Notes: generated by a model not told the origin, from the letters alone. A DNA stretch of 64,000 nucleotides from Agromyces mangrovi (GCF_030296695.1 NZ_AP027737.1:2790001-2854000); one strand, 5' to 3'; shown: positions 29,362-41,084, counted from the first letter of the stretch. Numbers and translations: made by a program.

Positions 29362-29607
29362 TCAGCCCCGGAACGACCGCCAGCCGCCCGGTTCGGCGAC
29401 CACCGGCTGCCGCAGTCGGGCGCGCGGATGCGACCATTGGTCGCGCACCCGCACGGGCTGCGCGTGCCGCTCGGCCTGTTCGGCGCGGATGGCGGCTGCG
29501 ACGACCGCGACGGCGGCCGCGGCCTCCTCGGCGGACACGTCCGGGGTGAGCACGCGCACGTCGGCCGCGTCGAACTCCTGGTCCGGCGGCGGGGTGATCT
29601 GGGCCAT
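29362..29607 (-). CDS. accE: Acyl-CoA carboxylase epsilon subunit
   Basis: An 81-residue protein matching the small actinobacterial carboxylase epsilon family: an acidic N-terminus, a helical segment SAEEAAAAVAVVAAAI, then a variable middle and a Trp-containing end (VRDQWSHPRARLRQP). Epsilon subunits stabilise the alpha-beta complex of acetyl- or propionyl-CoA carboxylase in Streptomyces and Mycobacterium. The ATG at 29607 has a GGAGGAAG ribosome site and follows the beta-subunit stop by 18 bases. Confidence 0.85.
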   Translation of the reverse strand: MAQITPPPDQEFDAADVRVLTPDVSAEEAAAAVAVVAAAIRAEQAERHAQPVRVRDQWSHPRARLRQPVVAEPGGWRSFRG

Positions 29608-29625
29608 GGTCGACTTCCTCCGGGC

Positions 29626-31226
<1,601 letters not shown>

Positions 31227-31233
31227 GCGGTTC

Positions 31234-31239
31234 ACTCTA
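31234..31239 (-). promoter_or_regulatory. -10 TAGAGT for the carboxylase beta-epsilon operon
   Basis: The hexamer is 7 bases before the GTG at 31226, giving a leaderless-type start and supporting this start over an ATG 54 bases upstream. Confidence 0.5.
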
Positions 31240-31355
31240 CCGGCCAGCCTCCGGGCGAAACCGTTGACGGAATCCCACAAAAGCGGGGCGTGCGGCTGGT
31301 GGCATCCGCCTGTCGCGGCCGTGCCCGGGCGCTAGCGTATGCGTCAGGAGGTCGC

Positions 31356-32219
31356 ATGGAATTCCCGCTCGCACGCGCCGCGGTGCCCCGGTTCCTCGCA
31401 CTCGACGAGGCCGGCTCGACGAACGACGAACTGGCCGCGCGCGCCCGCTCCGAGGCATCCGACTGGCCCGACCTCTCGGTGCTCGTGACCGACGACCAGA
31501 CGCGCGGTCGCGGGCGGCTCGGCCGCACCTGGCTGGCGCCGTCGGGCAAGTCGCTCGCGATCTCGATCCTGCTCAGGCCCCGGATGCCCGATGGTGGCGA
31601 GCTGCCCCCGGACGCCCTCGGGTGGCTGCCGCTCCTCGCCGGCGCCGCGATGACCCGCGCGGTGCGCGCCGCGGTGCTGCCCGCGGGCGCGGCGACGACC
31701 GAGCCCGACGAGTCGTCCGTGATCGACGGCGACGGCACGGGCGGGGTGGACGTGTGGCTCAAGTGGCCGAACGACGTGCTCATCTCGGGCTACAAGGTCT
31801 GCGGCATCCTCTCCGAGCTGCTCGCCGACGAGCATGCGGTGCTCATCGGATCGGGCCTGAACGTCTCGCTCGACGAGCACGACCTGCCGACGCTCACCTC
31901 CACCTCGCTCTCGCTCGTGACCCACGCACCGGTCGACGCCGACGCGGTGCTCGCCGACTACCTCACCCGGTTCGCCGGCCTCTACCGCGGCTTCCTCGAG
32001 GCGGGGGCGGATGCCTCGGCCAGCGGCCTCGCGGACGAGGTGACCGAGCTCTGCGGCACGCTCGGCACGCGCGTGCGCGTGGAGCTTCCGGGCGGAGCCG
32101 AGCTCGTCGGGGTCGCATCCGCTCTGGACGATGCGGGTCGCCTGGTCGTGCGCGACGAGTCGGACGACGGCGCCGAGCGGGCCGTCGCGGCCGGCGACGT
32201 GACCCACCTGCGGTATTAA
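31356..32219 (+). CDS. birA: Biotin--[acetyl-CoA carboxylase] ligase
   Basis: A 287-residue monofunctional biotin protein ligase that attaches biotin to the AMKM lysine of the carboxylase alpha chain. LDEAGSTNDELAARA opens the catalytic core, followed by the biotinyl-AMP loop GRGRLGRTWLAPSGKSLA, then VWLKWPNDVLI and KVCGILSELLA. A C-terminal SH3-like domain covers about residues 235-287. There is no N-terminal DNA-binding domain, so it should not be a repressor. The ATG at 31356 follows AGGAGG. It diverges from the carboxylase beta gene, as in mycobacteria. Confidence 0.94.
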   Translation: MEFPLARAAVPRFLALDEAGSTNDELAARARSEASDWPDLSVLVTDDQTRGRGRLGRTWLAPSGKSLAISILLRPRMPDGGELPPDALGWLPLLAGAAMTRAVRAAVLPAGAATTEPDESSVIDGDGTGGVDVWLKWPNDVLISGYKVCGILSELLADEHAVLIGSGLNVSLDEHDLPTLTSTSLSLVTHAPVDADAVLADYLTRFAGLYRGFLEAGADASASGLADEVTELCGTLGTRVRVELPGGAELVGVASALDDAGRLVVRDESDDGAERAVAAGDVTHLRY

Positions 32220-32226
32220 TGGGCGT

Positions 32227-32789
32227 ATGGCGATGACGGACCCGACGCACCCCGGGGTCCCGCGGAGCCCCCGCCCGAGCGGGTGGTCGCGCGCGTGCGG
32301 CGCCACGCGCGCATCCTCACCGTGCCCGTGCTCGTGCTGCTCGCCGTGAGTGCTGCGACCGGATTCGCGATCGGCAACCTGCCCGAGGTCTGGATGGAGT
32401 TCGCGCTGGTCGGCATCGGCGCGATCGTGGTGTTCGTCTTCTCCGTGCTGCCGTACCTGGCGTGGCTGACCCGCCGCTACACGATCACCACCCGCAGGCT
32501 CATCCTGCGCGGCGGTCTGTTCGTCGCCACCCGGCAGGAGCTGCTGCACTCCCGCGGCTACGACGTGACCGTGCGGCGCAACTGGTTCCAGTCGATCTTC
32601 GGCTCGGGCGACGTGCGCATCAACACCGGCCACGAGACGCCCGTCGTGCTCTCGGACGTGCCGAACCCCACCCTCGTGCAGCGCGTGCTGCACGACCTCC
32701 AGGAGCAGACGAACACCCTCGTCGCCGAGCGGCGCCGGCTCGAGCAGTCGGCGGCCACGGGGCCGCAGGTCGCCTGGGGCGGGCGTTAG
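32227..32789 (+). CDS. Small membrane protein with bacterial PH domain (one apparent frameshift)
   Basis: About 187 residues: two transmembrane helices (ILTVPVLVLLAVSAATGFA and ALVGIGAIVVFVFSVLPYL) followed by a PH-like (bPH_2/YdbT-type) domain starting at YTITTRRLILRGGLF and ending in VRINTGHE. Function of such proteins is unknown. The GTG at 32283 begins at the first helix, but ATG 32227 or 32233, eight or more bases after birA, gives the usual Pro-rich N-terminus if one base is added in the G/C runs at about 32250-32260. An M. tuberculosis gene in the same place (Rv3278c) is similar as far as I recall. Confidence 0.72.
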
Positions 32790-32822
32790 CGGGCGCGTGC
32801 CGGACTCCCGACCGGTCGCCGC

Positions 32823-34906
32823 TCAGCCCTCGACGATCTCCCGGAGTCGCGGGCCGAGGTATGGGGTCAGCGTATGCGCGAACGTCGCCGTCAGGTGGCG
32901 CCCGTCGCGTGTGACGATGACGTTGCCGACCACGGGCGAGCAGGTCTCCGGGCCGCACATGTAGTCGACCAGGTCGATCAGGTGGGCATTCGGATCCGCG
33001 GCGGCAGCGCCGGCGAGCCCGCCGTCCGGGAGCGCCTCGGCGCGAGGGCGGGTGCACTCCGCGGCAGCGTCGAGCCCGTGTGCGGCGACGCACTCGATGA
33101 TGGACCGGCTGAAGAGCGGGTTGTCCTGGATCGCTATGACCGGAACGTCCCGATCCCGGACGGACCACGCCTCGAGCAGGCCGTCGACACGTACCGACAG
33201 GGCGTCCGCCCGGGCGACCCCGTCGAGCCGGGCGCCGCGGGAGTGCGTCACGATGACGGCGTCGTAATCGCTCTCGGCGATATGGTCCATCGCTGCGCCG
33301 ACCCACGTTCGGCAGTTCTGCGATGAACGTTCCGATGGTTTGAACTGCGGCGCCGTCGTCAGGTAGCACCCGGAGTGACCGGCGACGTCGATCGACCAAC
33401 CGTACTCGTCGGCGATGCGCTCGTAGACTCCGATGAGGGTGTTGTTGTGCGAGTCACCGATGGCGAGCAGATGCCGGGTGGGCTCGGTCGACCCCACCGT
33501 GCAGAGCGTGAGCTCCCCGGTGTCTCCGCGGGCCCAACACTCCGGGCGATTGTCGTCGTCGCCTTCGATGCCGTCGATCGCCGGTACCAAGGTGCCGGCG
33601 AGATCCGGGTTGTGACACGGGTCGAGTACGGGATCGAGGGCAGCGGCACCGAGGCAGGCGGGTGCATCGGCTTGCAGCGCCTTCGCTTCCGCAAGGGCTC
33701 GGTCGCGCTGCGCGGCCTGAGCGCTCACACCAAGTGCCGCGGTGAGTACGGTGGCGAGTACGACCGAGAGCGGGAGCAGGACGGTACGCCGCACGCCCAT
33801 GGTCGGCCGGAGGGCGAGGATCGGCTCGACGACCCAACGCTGGGTCGCGAGAGCGAGGGCGCTCGCCAGGAGCAGCACGGCCATCGCGCCGAGCGGACCG
33901 ACCGCTTCCCTGTCCCGCAATGCGAGGTAGCCGATCAGCACAGGCCAGTGCCAGAGATACAGCGGGTAGGAGATACGGGCGAGCAGCCGCACCGAACGGA
34001 GTTCGAGCGCGCGGTCTGCCCCGAAGCGGGTCGGGCTGCCCGCGGCGAGCACGACGAGGATCGCGCCGCCGATCGGCACGAGAGCGGGTACGGATGGGAA
34101 GGAGGACGCACCGTCGACCAGCCAGCCCGAGGCGAGGACGAGAATGAGGCCCAACCAGCCGATCACCGTGCGCAGTCCTTCGCGCAGGGGTGGCCTTCGT
34201 CGGTAGCCGATCGCGAGGAGGGCACCGGCGGCGAACTCCCAGAACCTCGCGAAGCTGTCGAAGTAGGCGACCTGGGCGTCGCGCGCGTTCGACCAGACCG
34301 CGTAGGCGAACGACGCGACAGCGAGTGCGGCGACGCACATCGCCAACACGCGTCGCGCGGAGTCGGGGCGGATCAGCATCGTGATCAGCGCCACTGCAGC
34401 CGGCCACGCGAAGAAGTACTGTCCTTGGATCGAGAGCGACCAGAAGTGCTGGAACGGGCTGGTATCGGGTCCTGCTGCGCCATAGGCGAGTTGGGAGCGG
34501 ATGAGTTCCCAGTTCTCCAGGTACAGCGCCGATGCGATCAGTTCCGTGCCGTTCTGGATCCAGGTATTGGCCGGCAGGAGCAACACGACCATCACACCCG
34601 TCGCGACCAGCACCACAACGGCGGCCGGGACGAGGCGGAGAAGCATCCGGCCGTAGCGCCGTCCGAGCTCGATACTGTTGCCTCGGGCCGCCGAACGCGC
34701 GAGCGACGCGGTCAGCAGGAAGCCGGACACGAACAGGAAGACGTCGACGCCGCCCGAGACACGCCCTGCACCGAAGAGGTGGAACACCACCACAAGGGTG
34801 AGGGCGACGCCACGGAGGCCATCGATCTCGGAGATCCAGTTGGGGTTCGGGTGCGGGGGTCTGCGGCGGATCGGGGGTAGCCCACCGCATCCGTCATCGT
34901 CGGCAT
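32823..34906 (-). CDS. OafA-like acyltransferase with SGNH domain (one apparent frameshift near the start)
   Basis: About 694 residues. Residues 30-370 form an acyltransferase-3 membrane domain of about ten helices with ISEIDGLRGVALTLVVVFH, FLFVSGFLL and FWSLSIQGQYFF. The C-terminal third is an SGNH hydrolase-like domain with LLAIGDSHNN (block I) and a possible catalytic pair in TRDGRHLTA. Such fused enzymes O-acetylate cell-surface polysaccharides. The body has no in-frame start before ISEIDGLRG; ATG 34906 (MPTMTDAVGYP) fits if the G run at 34873-34877 lacks one base. The gene stands among housekeeping genes but probably serves the glycopolymer locus further on. Confidence 0.85.
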
Positions 34907-34987
34907 GTCGGGAGCGCCTCGGGCTTCGGGGTCGGGAACCCGACGAGTATACGCACCCGGAACTGAGCGGGCGGGTCGTGCCGGACG

Positions 34988-35545
34988 TCAGCGTCCGTCG
35001 GATGCGGGCGCGGTCGCCTCCCCGGGCTCCTCGAAGAGCGCGCGCTCGGCCTCCTCGACGCGCGCCAGCTCGGACAGCCCGTCGGCGCGGTGGTGGCCGA
35101 AGACCCACCAGCGGTAGAGCGCGAAGCGGAAGAGCGTGCCGAGCCCGAGGCCGATGACGTTCGACGCGATGTTGTCGGCCAGCAGGCTCGTGAAACCGAG
35201 CACGTGGTGGCTGACCCAGAGGCAGATGAGGGCGATGGCCATGCCGCCGAGCGAGACGATCAGATACTCCGCGAACTCCCGCAGGTAATTCCTGCGGCGG
35301 TGCTTGCGGAACGTCCAGTACCGGTTGCCGAGCCAGTTGAAGACGATGGCGATGCTCGTCGAGATCGTCTTCGCGCCGAGCGCCGACTGCGCCCAGCCGT
35401 CGTCGCCGAGCAGGCCCAGCCGCAGCAGGTTGAAGACCGCCACGTCGATGACCAGTCCAACGAGGCCGACGACGCCGAACTTCAGGGCGTACGTGATCAC
35501 TCCGTGCCACAGGCGCTCGAGCGCGGAGCGGACGGAGGCGGGCAT
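34988..35545 (-). CDS. GtrA-family membrane protein
   Basis: A 185-residue protein with four transmembrane helices of the GtrA family: KFGVVGLVGLVIDVAVFNLL, the conserved FNWLGNRYWTFR after helix 2, FAEYLIVSLGGMAIALICL and FRFALYRWWVFGH. GtrA proteins are thought to flip polyprenyl-phosphate sugars used by surface glycosyltransferases. ATG 35545 is preferred over ATG 35554 because the latter lies inside a TAGGAT hexamer seven bases before 35545. The neighbouring purK diverges. Likely partners are the GT2 at 49918 and the GT-C enzymes at 46914 and 48425. Confidence 0.88.
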   Translation of the reverse strand: MPASVRSALERLWHGVITYALKFGVVGLVGLVIDVAVFNLLRLGLLGDDGWAQSALGAKTISTSIAIVFNWLGNRYWTFRKHRRRNYLREFAEYLIVSLGGMAIALICLWVSHHVLGFTSLLADNIASNVIGLGLGTLFRFALYRWWVFGHHRADGLSELARVEEAERALFEEPGEATAPASDGR

Positions 35546-35552
35546 GTGCGAC

Positions 35553-35558
35553 ATCCTA
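35553..35558 (-). promoter_or_regulatory. -10 TAGGAT for gtrA
   Basis: The hexamer is 7 bases before ATG 35545 and overlaps the alternative ATG 35554, which helps decide the start. Confidence 0.5.
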
Positions 35559-35615
35559 GGCGGCCCGATCGCGTCGATAGACTGGGGTGCTTGTCGGCGG
35601 CGCGGAAGGAGCGAC

Positions 35616-36744
35616 GTGAGAGTCGGAGTGATCGGTGGCGGACAGCTGGCGCGGATGATGATCCCCGCGGCGGTCGAGCTGGGCGTCGAGATCCGGGTGC
35701 TGGCGGAGGGGAGGGGATGTCGGCGGCGCTCGCGGCGACCGCCGTCGGCGACTACCGCGACCGGGACACCGTGCTGGCGTTCGCCCGGGACGTCGACGTG
35801 GTGACGTTCGACCACGAGCACGTGCCGCAGGACGTGCTCCACGCACTCGTGGACGCCGGTGCGGCCGTGCACCCCGGTCCGGAGGCACTGGCCGTCGCGC
35901 AGGACAAGCTCGTCATGCGGGAGCGCCTGTCGGAACTTGGACTGCCGGTGCCGGACTGGGCCCGCGTCGAGACGGCCGACGAGCTCGAGGACTTCATCGC
36001 CGAGCACGGCGGCAGCGCGGTCGTGAAGACCGCGCGCGGCGGCTACGACGGCAAGGGCGTGCGGGTCGTGCGCGCCGCCGCGGAGGTGGCCGAGTGGTTC
36101 GCCACGCTCGCCGAGGACGGCAACGCGGGTGCGCTCCTGGTCGAGGAGCTGGTCGACTTCCGGCGCGAGCTCGCGCAGCAGGTCGCGCGTCGACCGAGCG
36201 GGCAGATCGTCGCCTGGCCGGTCGTCGAGACCGTGCAGGTCGGCGGCATCTGCTCCGAGGTCATCGCACCCGCGCCCCACTCCGCCGGCCGTATCGCCGA
36301 CCTCGCCGAGGACATCGCGGTCCGTGTCGCCGAGGGCCTCGGCGTCACCGGCATGCTCGCGGTCGAGCTGTTCGAGACCGTCGACGGCCGCGTGCTCATC
36401 AACGAGCTCGCGATGCGTCCGCACAACAGCGGCCACTGGAGCATGGACGGCGCGACGACCGGCCAGTTCGAGCAGCACCTCCGGGCGGTGCTCGACCTGC
36501 CGCTCGGTGCCACCGGGTGCCGCGAGCCGTGGTCGGTCATGGTGAACGTGCTGGGCGGCCCGGCCGAGGGGAGATGGTCGACCGGTATGCGGCGATGCTC
36601 GCGTCGCATCCGACCGCCAAGGTGCACAACTACGGCAAGTCGCCGCGGCCCGGCCGCAAGATCGGCCACGTCACCGTGTCGGGCGACGACCTCGACGAGG
36701 TCGTGTACCAGGCGCGCGCGGCCGCGGCGGTCTTCGCCGACTGA
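35616..36744 (+). CDS. purK: N5-carboxyaminoimidazole ribonucleotide synthase (two apparent frameshifts)
   Basis: About 376 residues of the ATP-grasp enzyme that carboxylates aminoimidazole ribonucleotide in purine synthesis, followed directly by its partner purE. It opens [17 protein letters not shown], has the ATP-grasp segment [38 protein letters not shown] and the C-terminal motif [15 protein letters not shown]. The frame breaks twice, at 35708-35711 and 36568-36571. Both read GAGGGGAG and both need GAGGGGGAG to keep the conserved frame ([14 protein letters not shown] and [11 protein letters not shown]). The GTG at 35616 has an SD-like GGAAGGAG. Two identical losses within one gene are strong evidence for a systematic sequence error. 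Confidence 0.9.
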
Positions 36745-36779
36745 CGCGAGCCGCGCAGGCGATCCACGGAATTCGCCCG

Positions 36780-36785
36780 TACGAT
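36780..36785 (+). promoter_or_regulatory. -10 TACGAT for purE
   Basis: The hexamer is exactly 6 bases before the GTG at 36792, a leaderless-type start independent of purK. Confidence 0.5.
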
Positions 36786-36791
36786 CGTCGC

Positions 36792-37298
36792 GTGGCAGAA
36801 GCAGCGAACGCGCCCGTCGTGGGCGTCGTGATGGGATCCGACTCCGACTGGCGCGTCATGCAGGCGGCCTCGGAGGTGCTCGACGAACTCGGCATCGCGC
36901 ACGAGGTCGAGGTCGTCTCCGCGCACCGCACGCCGGAGAAGATGATCGCCTACGGCAAGGAGGCGTACGCCCGGGGCATCCGCGTCATCATCGCCGGCGC
37001 CGGCGGCGCCGCGCACCTGCCCGGCATGCTCGCGAGCGTCACGACCCTGCCCGTCGTGGGCGTGCCCGTGCCGCTGTCGACGCTCGACGGACTCGACTCG
37101 CTGCTCTCGATCGTGCAGATGCCGGCCGGCGTGCCCGTCGCGACCGTCTCGATCGGCGGCGCGAAGAACGCCGGGCTGATCGCCGCGAAGATCCTCGCGA
37201 CGGCCGATCCGGAACTCACGCAGCGCCTCGCGGAGTACGCCTCGGCGCTGGCCGCGCTCGTCGAGGAGAAGAACGAGCGCCTCAAGCAGGCGCGATGA
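36792..37298 (+). CDS. purE: N5-carboxyaminoimidazole ribonucleotide mutase
   Basis: A 168-residue class I PurE that converts N5-CAIR to CAIR. It has the motifs [23 protein letters not shown] with the catalytic His, and [12 protein letters not shown]. Length is normal. It works with PurK immediately upstream and overlaps the next gene, an LCP ligase, by four bases. The 3' end [11 protein letters not shown] is charged and not conserved. Confidence 0.95.
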   Translation: MAEAANAPVVGVVMGSDSDWRVMQAASEVLDELGIAHEVEVVSAHRTPEKMIAYGKEAYARGIRVIIAGAGGAAHLPGMLASVTTLPVVGVPVPLSTLDGLDSLLSIVQMPAGVPVATVSIGGAKNAGLIAAKILATADPELTQRLAEYASALAALVEEKNERLKQAR

Positions 37299-38655
37299 CC
37301 CTCACCGCCAGCCCGATCCGGTTCCCCGACCCGTCGTCGCGGCCGCTTATGACGCGGCGCGGCTGGTGGCTCGTCGTGCTCAACGTGCTGATTCCCGGCT
37401 CCGCCCAGGTGCTCGCGGGCAATCGACGGCTGGGCCGCTTCGGACTCGGTGCGACGCTCGCCCTCTGGACGCTGGTCGCGGTGACCCTCGTGGCCTGGTG
37501 GTTCTGGCCCACCGTCGTCTACACGATCGCAAGCAACTCGTTCGCGCTCTGGGGCATCGCGGCGCTCCTGGCGTTCTACGCGGTCGTCTGGGTGGTGCTG
37601 ACCCTCGACACCCTCCGCCTGGTGCGACTCGTCAAGACCGCACCGATCGCCCGCCCCGCGATCGCGGTGCTCGGCATCGCGGTCATGGTGGGGCTCTCGG
37701 GCACCGCCGCCTACGGGGCGTACGTCGCGACGACCGCGAGCGGCTTCCTCTCCACGGTGTTCGTCGCCGGGCCGCCCGAACTCGCGATCGACGGCAAGTA
37801 CAACTTCCTGCTGCTGGGCGGTGACGCCGGACCCGATCGCGACGGGCTCCGCCCAGACAGCATCTCGGTCGTGAGCGTCGACGCCGAGACCGGGCAGGCC
37901 GTCACGATCGGCCTGCCCCGCGACCTGCAGTACGCGCCGTTCTCCGAGGGGTCGCCGATGGCCGCCGTCTACCCCGACGGCTACGGCGCGAACGGCTGCG
38001 ACGTCGACGTCTGCCAGCTCAACTCCATCTACACCGAGGTCGAGCTGAAGAGCCCGGAGATGTACCCGAACGCGGTCGCCGAGGGCAGCGAGCCGGGCAT
38101 CGAGGCGATGCGCGACGCGGCCGAGGGCATCACGGGCCTGCCGATCCAGTACTACGTGCTCATCGACATGCAGGGCTTCGCCGAGCTCATCGACGCACTC
38201 GGCGGCGTGACGGTCGACGTGCCGCAGGACATCCCGATCCACGCCGACGAGACGTTCACGACGGTCGCCGAGTGGATCCCCGCGGGGAGCAGCACCTCGA
38301 CGGCAACTACGCGCTCTGGTACGCGCGCTCCCGCCACGGCACGAGCGACTACGACCGGATGCTCCGCCAGCGCCAGATCCAGGAGGCGATGCTGCGCCAG
38401 TTCACCCCGGCGAACGTGCTGACGAAGTTCCAGGACGTCGCGGCGGCCGGCTCGCAGGTCGTGAAGACCGACGTGCCGCAGAGCATGCTCGGCTACTTCG
38501 TCGACCTCGCGTCCAAGACGCAGGAGCTGCCCATCGTCGACCTCGAGATGGTGCCCGCGAGCGGCATCGAGCCCGAGGACCCCGACTACGAGTACATCCG
38601 ACAGCTCGTCGACGAGGCGGTGTTCCCGCCCGAGCCCGAGGAAGGCGAGGGCTGA
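37295..38655 (+). CDS. LCP-family (LytR-CpsA-Psr) glycopolymer transferase (one apparent frameshift)
   Basis: About 453 residues. Four N-terminal transmembrane segments (residues 24-150) are more than the usual one; an extracellular LCP domain follows, with [48 protein letters not shown] and, after the break, [23 protein letters not shown] enzymes move a polyprenyl-linked glycopolymer to peptidoglycan, fitting the following polysaccharide locus; M. tuberculosis Lcp1 (Rv3267) lies in the equivalent place. The break at 38284-38287 (GCGGGGAG for GCGGGGGAG) changes [15 protein letters not shown] into nonsense unless one G is added. Confidence 0.9.
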
Positions 38656-38662
38656 CGGATGC

Positions 38663-38676
38663 CGCGCCGCGGCGCG
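38663..38676. terminator. CGCGCCGCGGCGCG palindrome between convergent genes
   Basis: A self-complementary 14-mer in the 25-base gap between the LCP gene and the opposing GT4 gene. It may act as a bidirectional terminator; in such GC-rich DNA it could be chance. Confidence 0.3.
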
Positions 38677-38680
38677 TCGG

Positions 38681-39796
38681 CTACAGGTCGGCGTGCAGTT
38701 GCCAGACGCGCTCGCCGACGTCCTGCCAGGTGAACATGCGCGCGCGGTCGGTGCCCGCGATGGCGAGCGACTGCCGCAGCGCGGCGTCGCTCGCGAGGCG
38801 GGCGATCGCGTCTGCGACGGCGATCCGGGAGGTCGCGTCCACCGGAACGCCCGCGTCGGCAGCGGCCTCGTGATGCACGGGCGCGTCCGCGTGCACGACC
38901 GGGACGCCGAGGCTCAGCGCCTCGATGACGGCGGTCGCATCGTGGGCGTCGAGGCGCAGGTCGACGAACGCGACGGCTCCGGCGAGCAGCGCCGCGAGCG
39001 CTGCGGGGCCCGGCTCGGCGATGGTGCGCGTGCGGACGGAGGTCCCGTTCCGTCCGGCGTCGGCTCCGTCGCGCGGTGACACGTCCTCCGGCGTCACCAG
39101 CACGAGGTCGATGCCCCGCGACTCCGGAAGGTCCAGCGCGTCCTGCAGCGACGCGACCGTGTCGTCGTCCGGCGATGCGCACGCGACCACGTAGGTGCCA
39201 GGCTGCAGGTCGAGCGAGGCGCGGATCCGATCGGCATCCGACGGGACGACCAGACCGGCACGGGGTGCGCTGCCGATCACGCGCACGCGGTCGCCGAGGT
39301 CGGCGAACTCGGCGAGCCGCTCCGCGAGGGCGTGCGAGGGCACGACCACCGCGTCGGCGTGCTTCGTCGCTCGGCGCAGCGCGGCACGCTGCCACGCGAC
39401 GGCGACCGAGCCGAGCCGCTGCGGGTCGGTCCAGGCGAAGAGGTCGTGCACCGTCACCACGACCTGGGTGCCGTCGAGCGCCCGATCGTGCCGCTTGAGC
39501 GGCGCGAGCAGGCTGGGCGAGTGCAGCATCCCGCCCGGGCCGCCGATGCCGAGCTGCCAGGCCGCGGCCAGCTCCCGACGCTGCAGGGTCGTGGTCGTGA
39601 GGTCGCCCAGGTCGGGGACGGCGGTGCGCACCCGGCGGAGGTCGCGTCCCGGGACCGAGGACACGATGCCCTCGATGCTGCACCCGGGCGGCGTCGAGGC
39701 GACGAGGGCGCGTGCGAGGTCGGTCGTGTACCGGACCAGCGGTCCGCCTGTCGCAGCGGCGATCGGGTCGACGACGAGCTGCAGCCGAGTCGTCAT
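38681..39796 (-). CDS. GT4-like glycosyltransferase
   Basis: A 371-residue GT-B glycosyltransferase. The N-terminus QLVVDPIAAATGGPLVRYTTDLA is an acceptor-domain start, VVTVHDLFAWTDP and DAVVVPSHALAERL are typical of family 4, and the C-terminal donor-domain Glu lies in the region AVIEALSLGVPVVHADAPVH. The donor sugar is not predictable; a mannosyl or rhamnosyl donor would fit the locus. The ATG at 39796 overlaps the stop of the upstream GT2 gene by four bases, so the two are coupled. Confidence 0.82.
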   Translation of the reverse strand: MTTRLQLVVDPIAAATGGPLVRYTTDLARALVASTPPGCSIEGIVSSVPGRDLRRVRTAVPDLGDLTTTTLQRRELAAAWQLGIGGPGGMLHSPSLLAPLKRHDRALDGTQVVVTVHDLFAWTDPQRLGSVAVAWQRAALRRATKHADAVVVPSHALAERLAEFADLGDRVRVIGSAPRAGLVVPSDADRIRASLDLQPGTYVVACASPDDDTVASLQDALDLPESRGIDLVLVTPEDVSPRDGADAGRNGTSVRTRTIAEPGPAALAALLAGAVAFVDLRLDAHDATAVIEALSLGVPVVHADAPVHHEAAADAGVPVDATSRIAVADAIARLASDAALRQSLAIAGTDRARMFTWQDVGERVWQLHADL

Positions 39797-40755
39797 GCGC
39801 GCCTGAGGAATCGGCCGAGTCGGGCGGGCACGGGGCCGCGGATGCGAAGGAACCCGTGCACGCCGCCGGCGGCGATCGCGACCGCGTGTCGGAGGCGCTC
39901 GGGACCGCTCAGGACCGCATCGATGCCCGGCCCCGTCTGGCGCTTGACGACCGCGAGCGTCCACCGCCGATGGGTGCGGAAGTAGCGGAAGATCAGGTCG
40001 ATGTTGTTGCGGGTGATGTAGTACTGGCGGAACGGCGAGTGGTACTGGTACTCGTAGGTGCCGTTGCGGTTGCGTCGGCGCACGCCGAACGGCCGGTACG
40101 GCACCATCTCGCCGAGCTCATGCGCGATGTCGGTGCCGTCGGCGACGGCGATGCGGAACCCGCGCGAGCGGACCCGCAGGCAGAACTCCGTGTCCACGCA
40201 GTCGATGACGAGCCGCTCATCGAACAGGCCGGACCGCTCCAGGCACTCGCGCGAGATCACGAAGCCCGATTGGATGGCCTCGGGAACGAGACCGAGCCCC
40301 TCGGGAGATCGCCAGGTCGGGATGGACGGCGCGCCGTTGACCGCGTCGGCGCAGACGATGCCGAGCCGGGTCACCGCGTTGGCCCGCGCGAAGGTGTCGA
40401 TGCAGGCGGCCACGTAGCCGGTCGGCAGCAGCGTGTCCTGGTCGGTGTTGACGACGAAGTCCGCGCCGTCGGCGAGGGCACGGCGCACGCCGGCGTTGAG
40501 GGCTGCGGCGATGCCGGAGTTGCGCTCGAGCCGGGTGACCTCGACGCCGGCATCGGCGAGTTCGGCGGCGACGCCGTCCGCGACCTCGCCCGACCCGTCG
40601 TCCACGGCGTAGACGGCGTCGACCTGCGCGGCGAGCGCGGAGATGTTGCCGACGACGCGGTCGTCGGGTCGGAACAACGGCACGACCGCGACGACGCGTG
40701 GAGTGCTGCGGCTCCCGGTCGTCCGGCTCCCGCGGGTCGTCTTCGGCTCTGGCAC
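39793..40755 (-). CDS. GT2 glycosyltransferase, rhamnosyltransferase-like
   Basis: A 320-residue GT-A enzyme. VVAVVPLFRPDDRVVGNIS opens the nucleotide-binding domain, DDGSG and NSGIAAALNAGVRRA are RfbF/WbbL-like, NTDQDTLLP contains the metal-binding Asp pair, and ERSGLFDERLVIDCVDTEF is the ED-type catalytic segment common in rhamnosyltransferases. It may add L-rhamnose from the dTDP-rhamnose made by the rml genes nearby. The GTG at 40755 is 6 bases after TAAACT. Confidence 0.85.
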   Translation of the reverse strand: MPEPKTTRGSRTTGSRSTPRVVAVVPLFRPDDRVVGNISALAAQVDAVYAVDDGSGEVADGVAAELADAGVEVTRLERNSGIAAALNAGVRRALADGADFVVNTDQDTLLPTGYVAACIDTFARANAVTRLGIVCADAVNGAPSIPTWRSPEGLGLVPEAIQSGFVISRECLERSGLFDERLVIDCVDTEFCLRVRSRGFRIAVADGTDIAHELGEMVPYRPFGVRRRNRNGTYEYQYHSPFRQYYITRNNIDLIFRYFRTHRRWTLAVVKRQTGPGIDAVLSGPERLRHAVAIAAGGVHGFLRIRGPVPARLGRFLRRA

Positions 40756-40761
40756 TACGCT

Positions 40762-40767
40762 AGTTTA
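40762..40767 (-). promoter_or_regulatory. -10 TAAACT for the GT2/GT4 pair
   Basis: The hexamer is exactly 6 bases before the GTG at 40755, a leaderless-type start. Confidence 0.5.
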
Positions 40768-40799
40768 GGTCGGTCGTCGAGAGGATCGGTGCGAACCAC

Positions 40800-41084
40800 G
40801 TGAACGAAGCCGCTGGCCCAGGCTGGGCAGATGACGCCGCCGGCGTCGAGTTGAGCCCCGAGGAACGGGCCGCCGAGGAGCGCCTCGCGCTCGTCGACCG
40901 GATCACCGGGCTCGAGGCGCAGGTGGCGGAGTTGCAGAGCGCGCCGCTGCTGTCGCCGACCGAGACCGTGGCACTCGAGCGCAACGTCGCGGCCATGCAG
41001 GGCTCGACCACGTGGCGCGTCGGCCGGGCCGTCATGTTCCCGGTCCGGGCGCTGCGCTACGCGAAGCGGCGGTTCCTGAGTTGA
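40800..41084 (+). CDS. Small coiled-coil protein coupled to a glycosyltransferase
   Basis: A 94-residue protein with an acidic N-terminus, a heptad-like helix (ERLALVDRITGLEAQVAELQ) and a basic end GSTTWRVGRAVMFPVRAL with a membrane-surface look. The same type of coiled coil plus basic tail is fused to the C-terminus of some actinobacterial glycosyltransferases, for instance the one at 59647 here. It starts with GTG at 40800 and its TGA overlaps the TTG start of the next gene. It probably helps place that enzyme at the membrane; this is inference. Confidence 0.7.
   Translation: MNEAAGPGWADDAAGVELSPEERAAEERLALVDRITGLEAQVAELQSAPLLSPTETVALERNVAAMQGSTTWRVGRAVMFPVRALRYAKRRFLS

Noticed and set aside
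35708..38287. Programmed -1/+1 frameshifting at GGGGAG sites in purK and the LCP gene
   Set aside because: The same one-base loss occurs in many unrelated genes without slippery-heptamer, stop-codon or pseudoknot context, so a sequence error explains all of them more simply.
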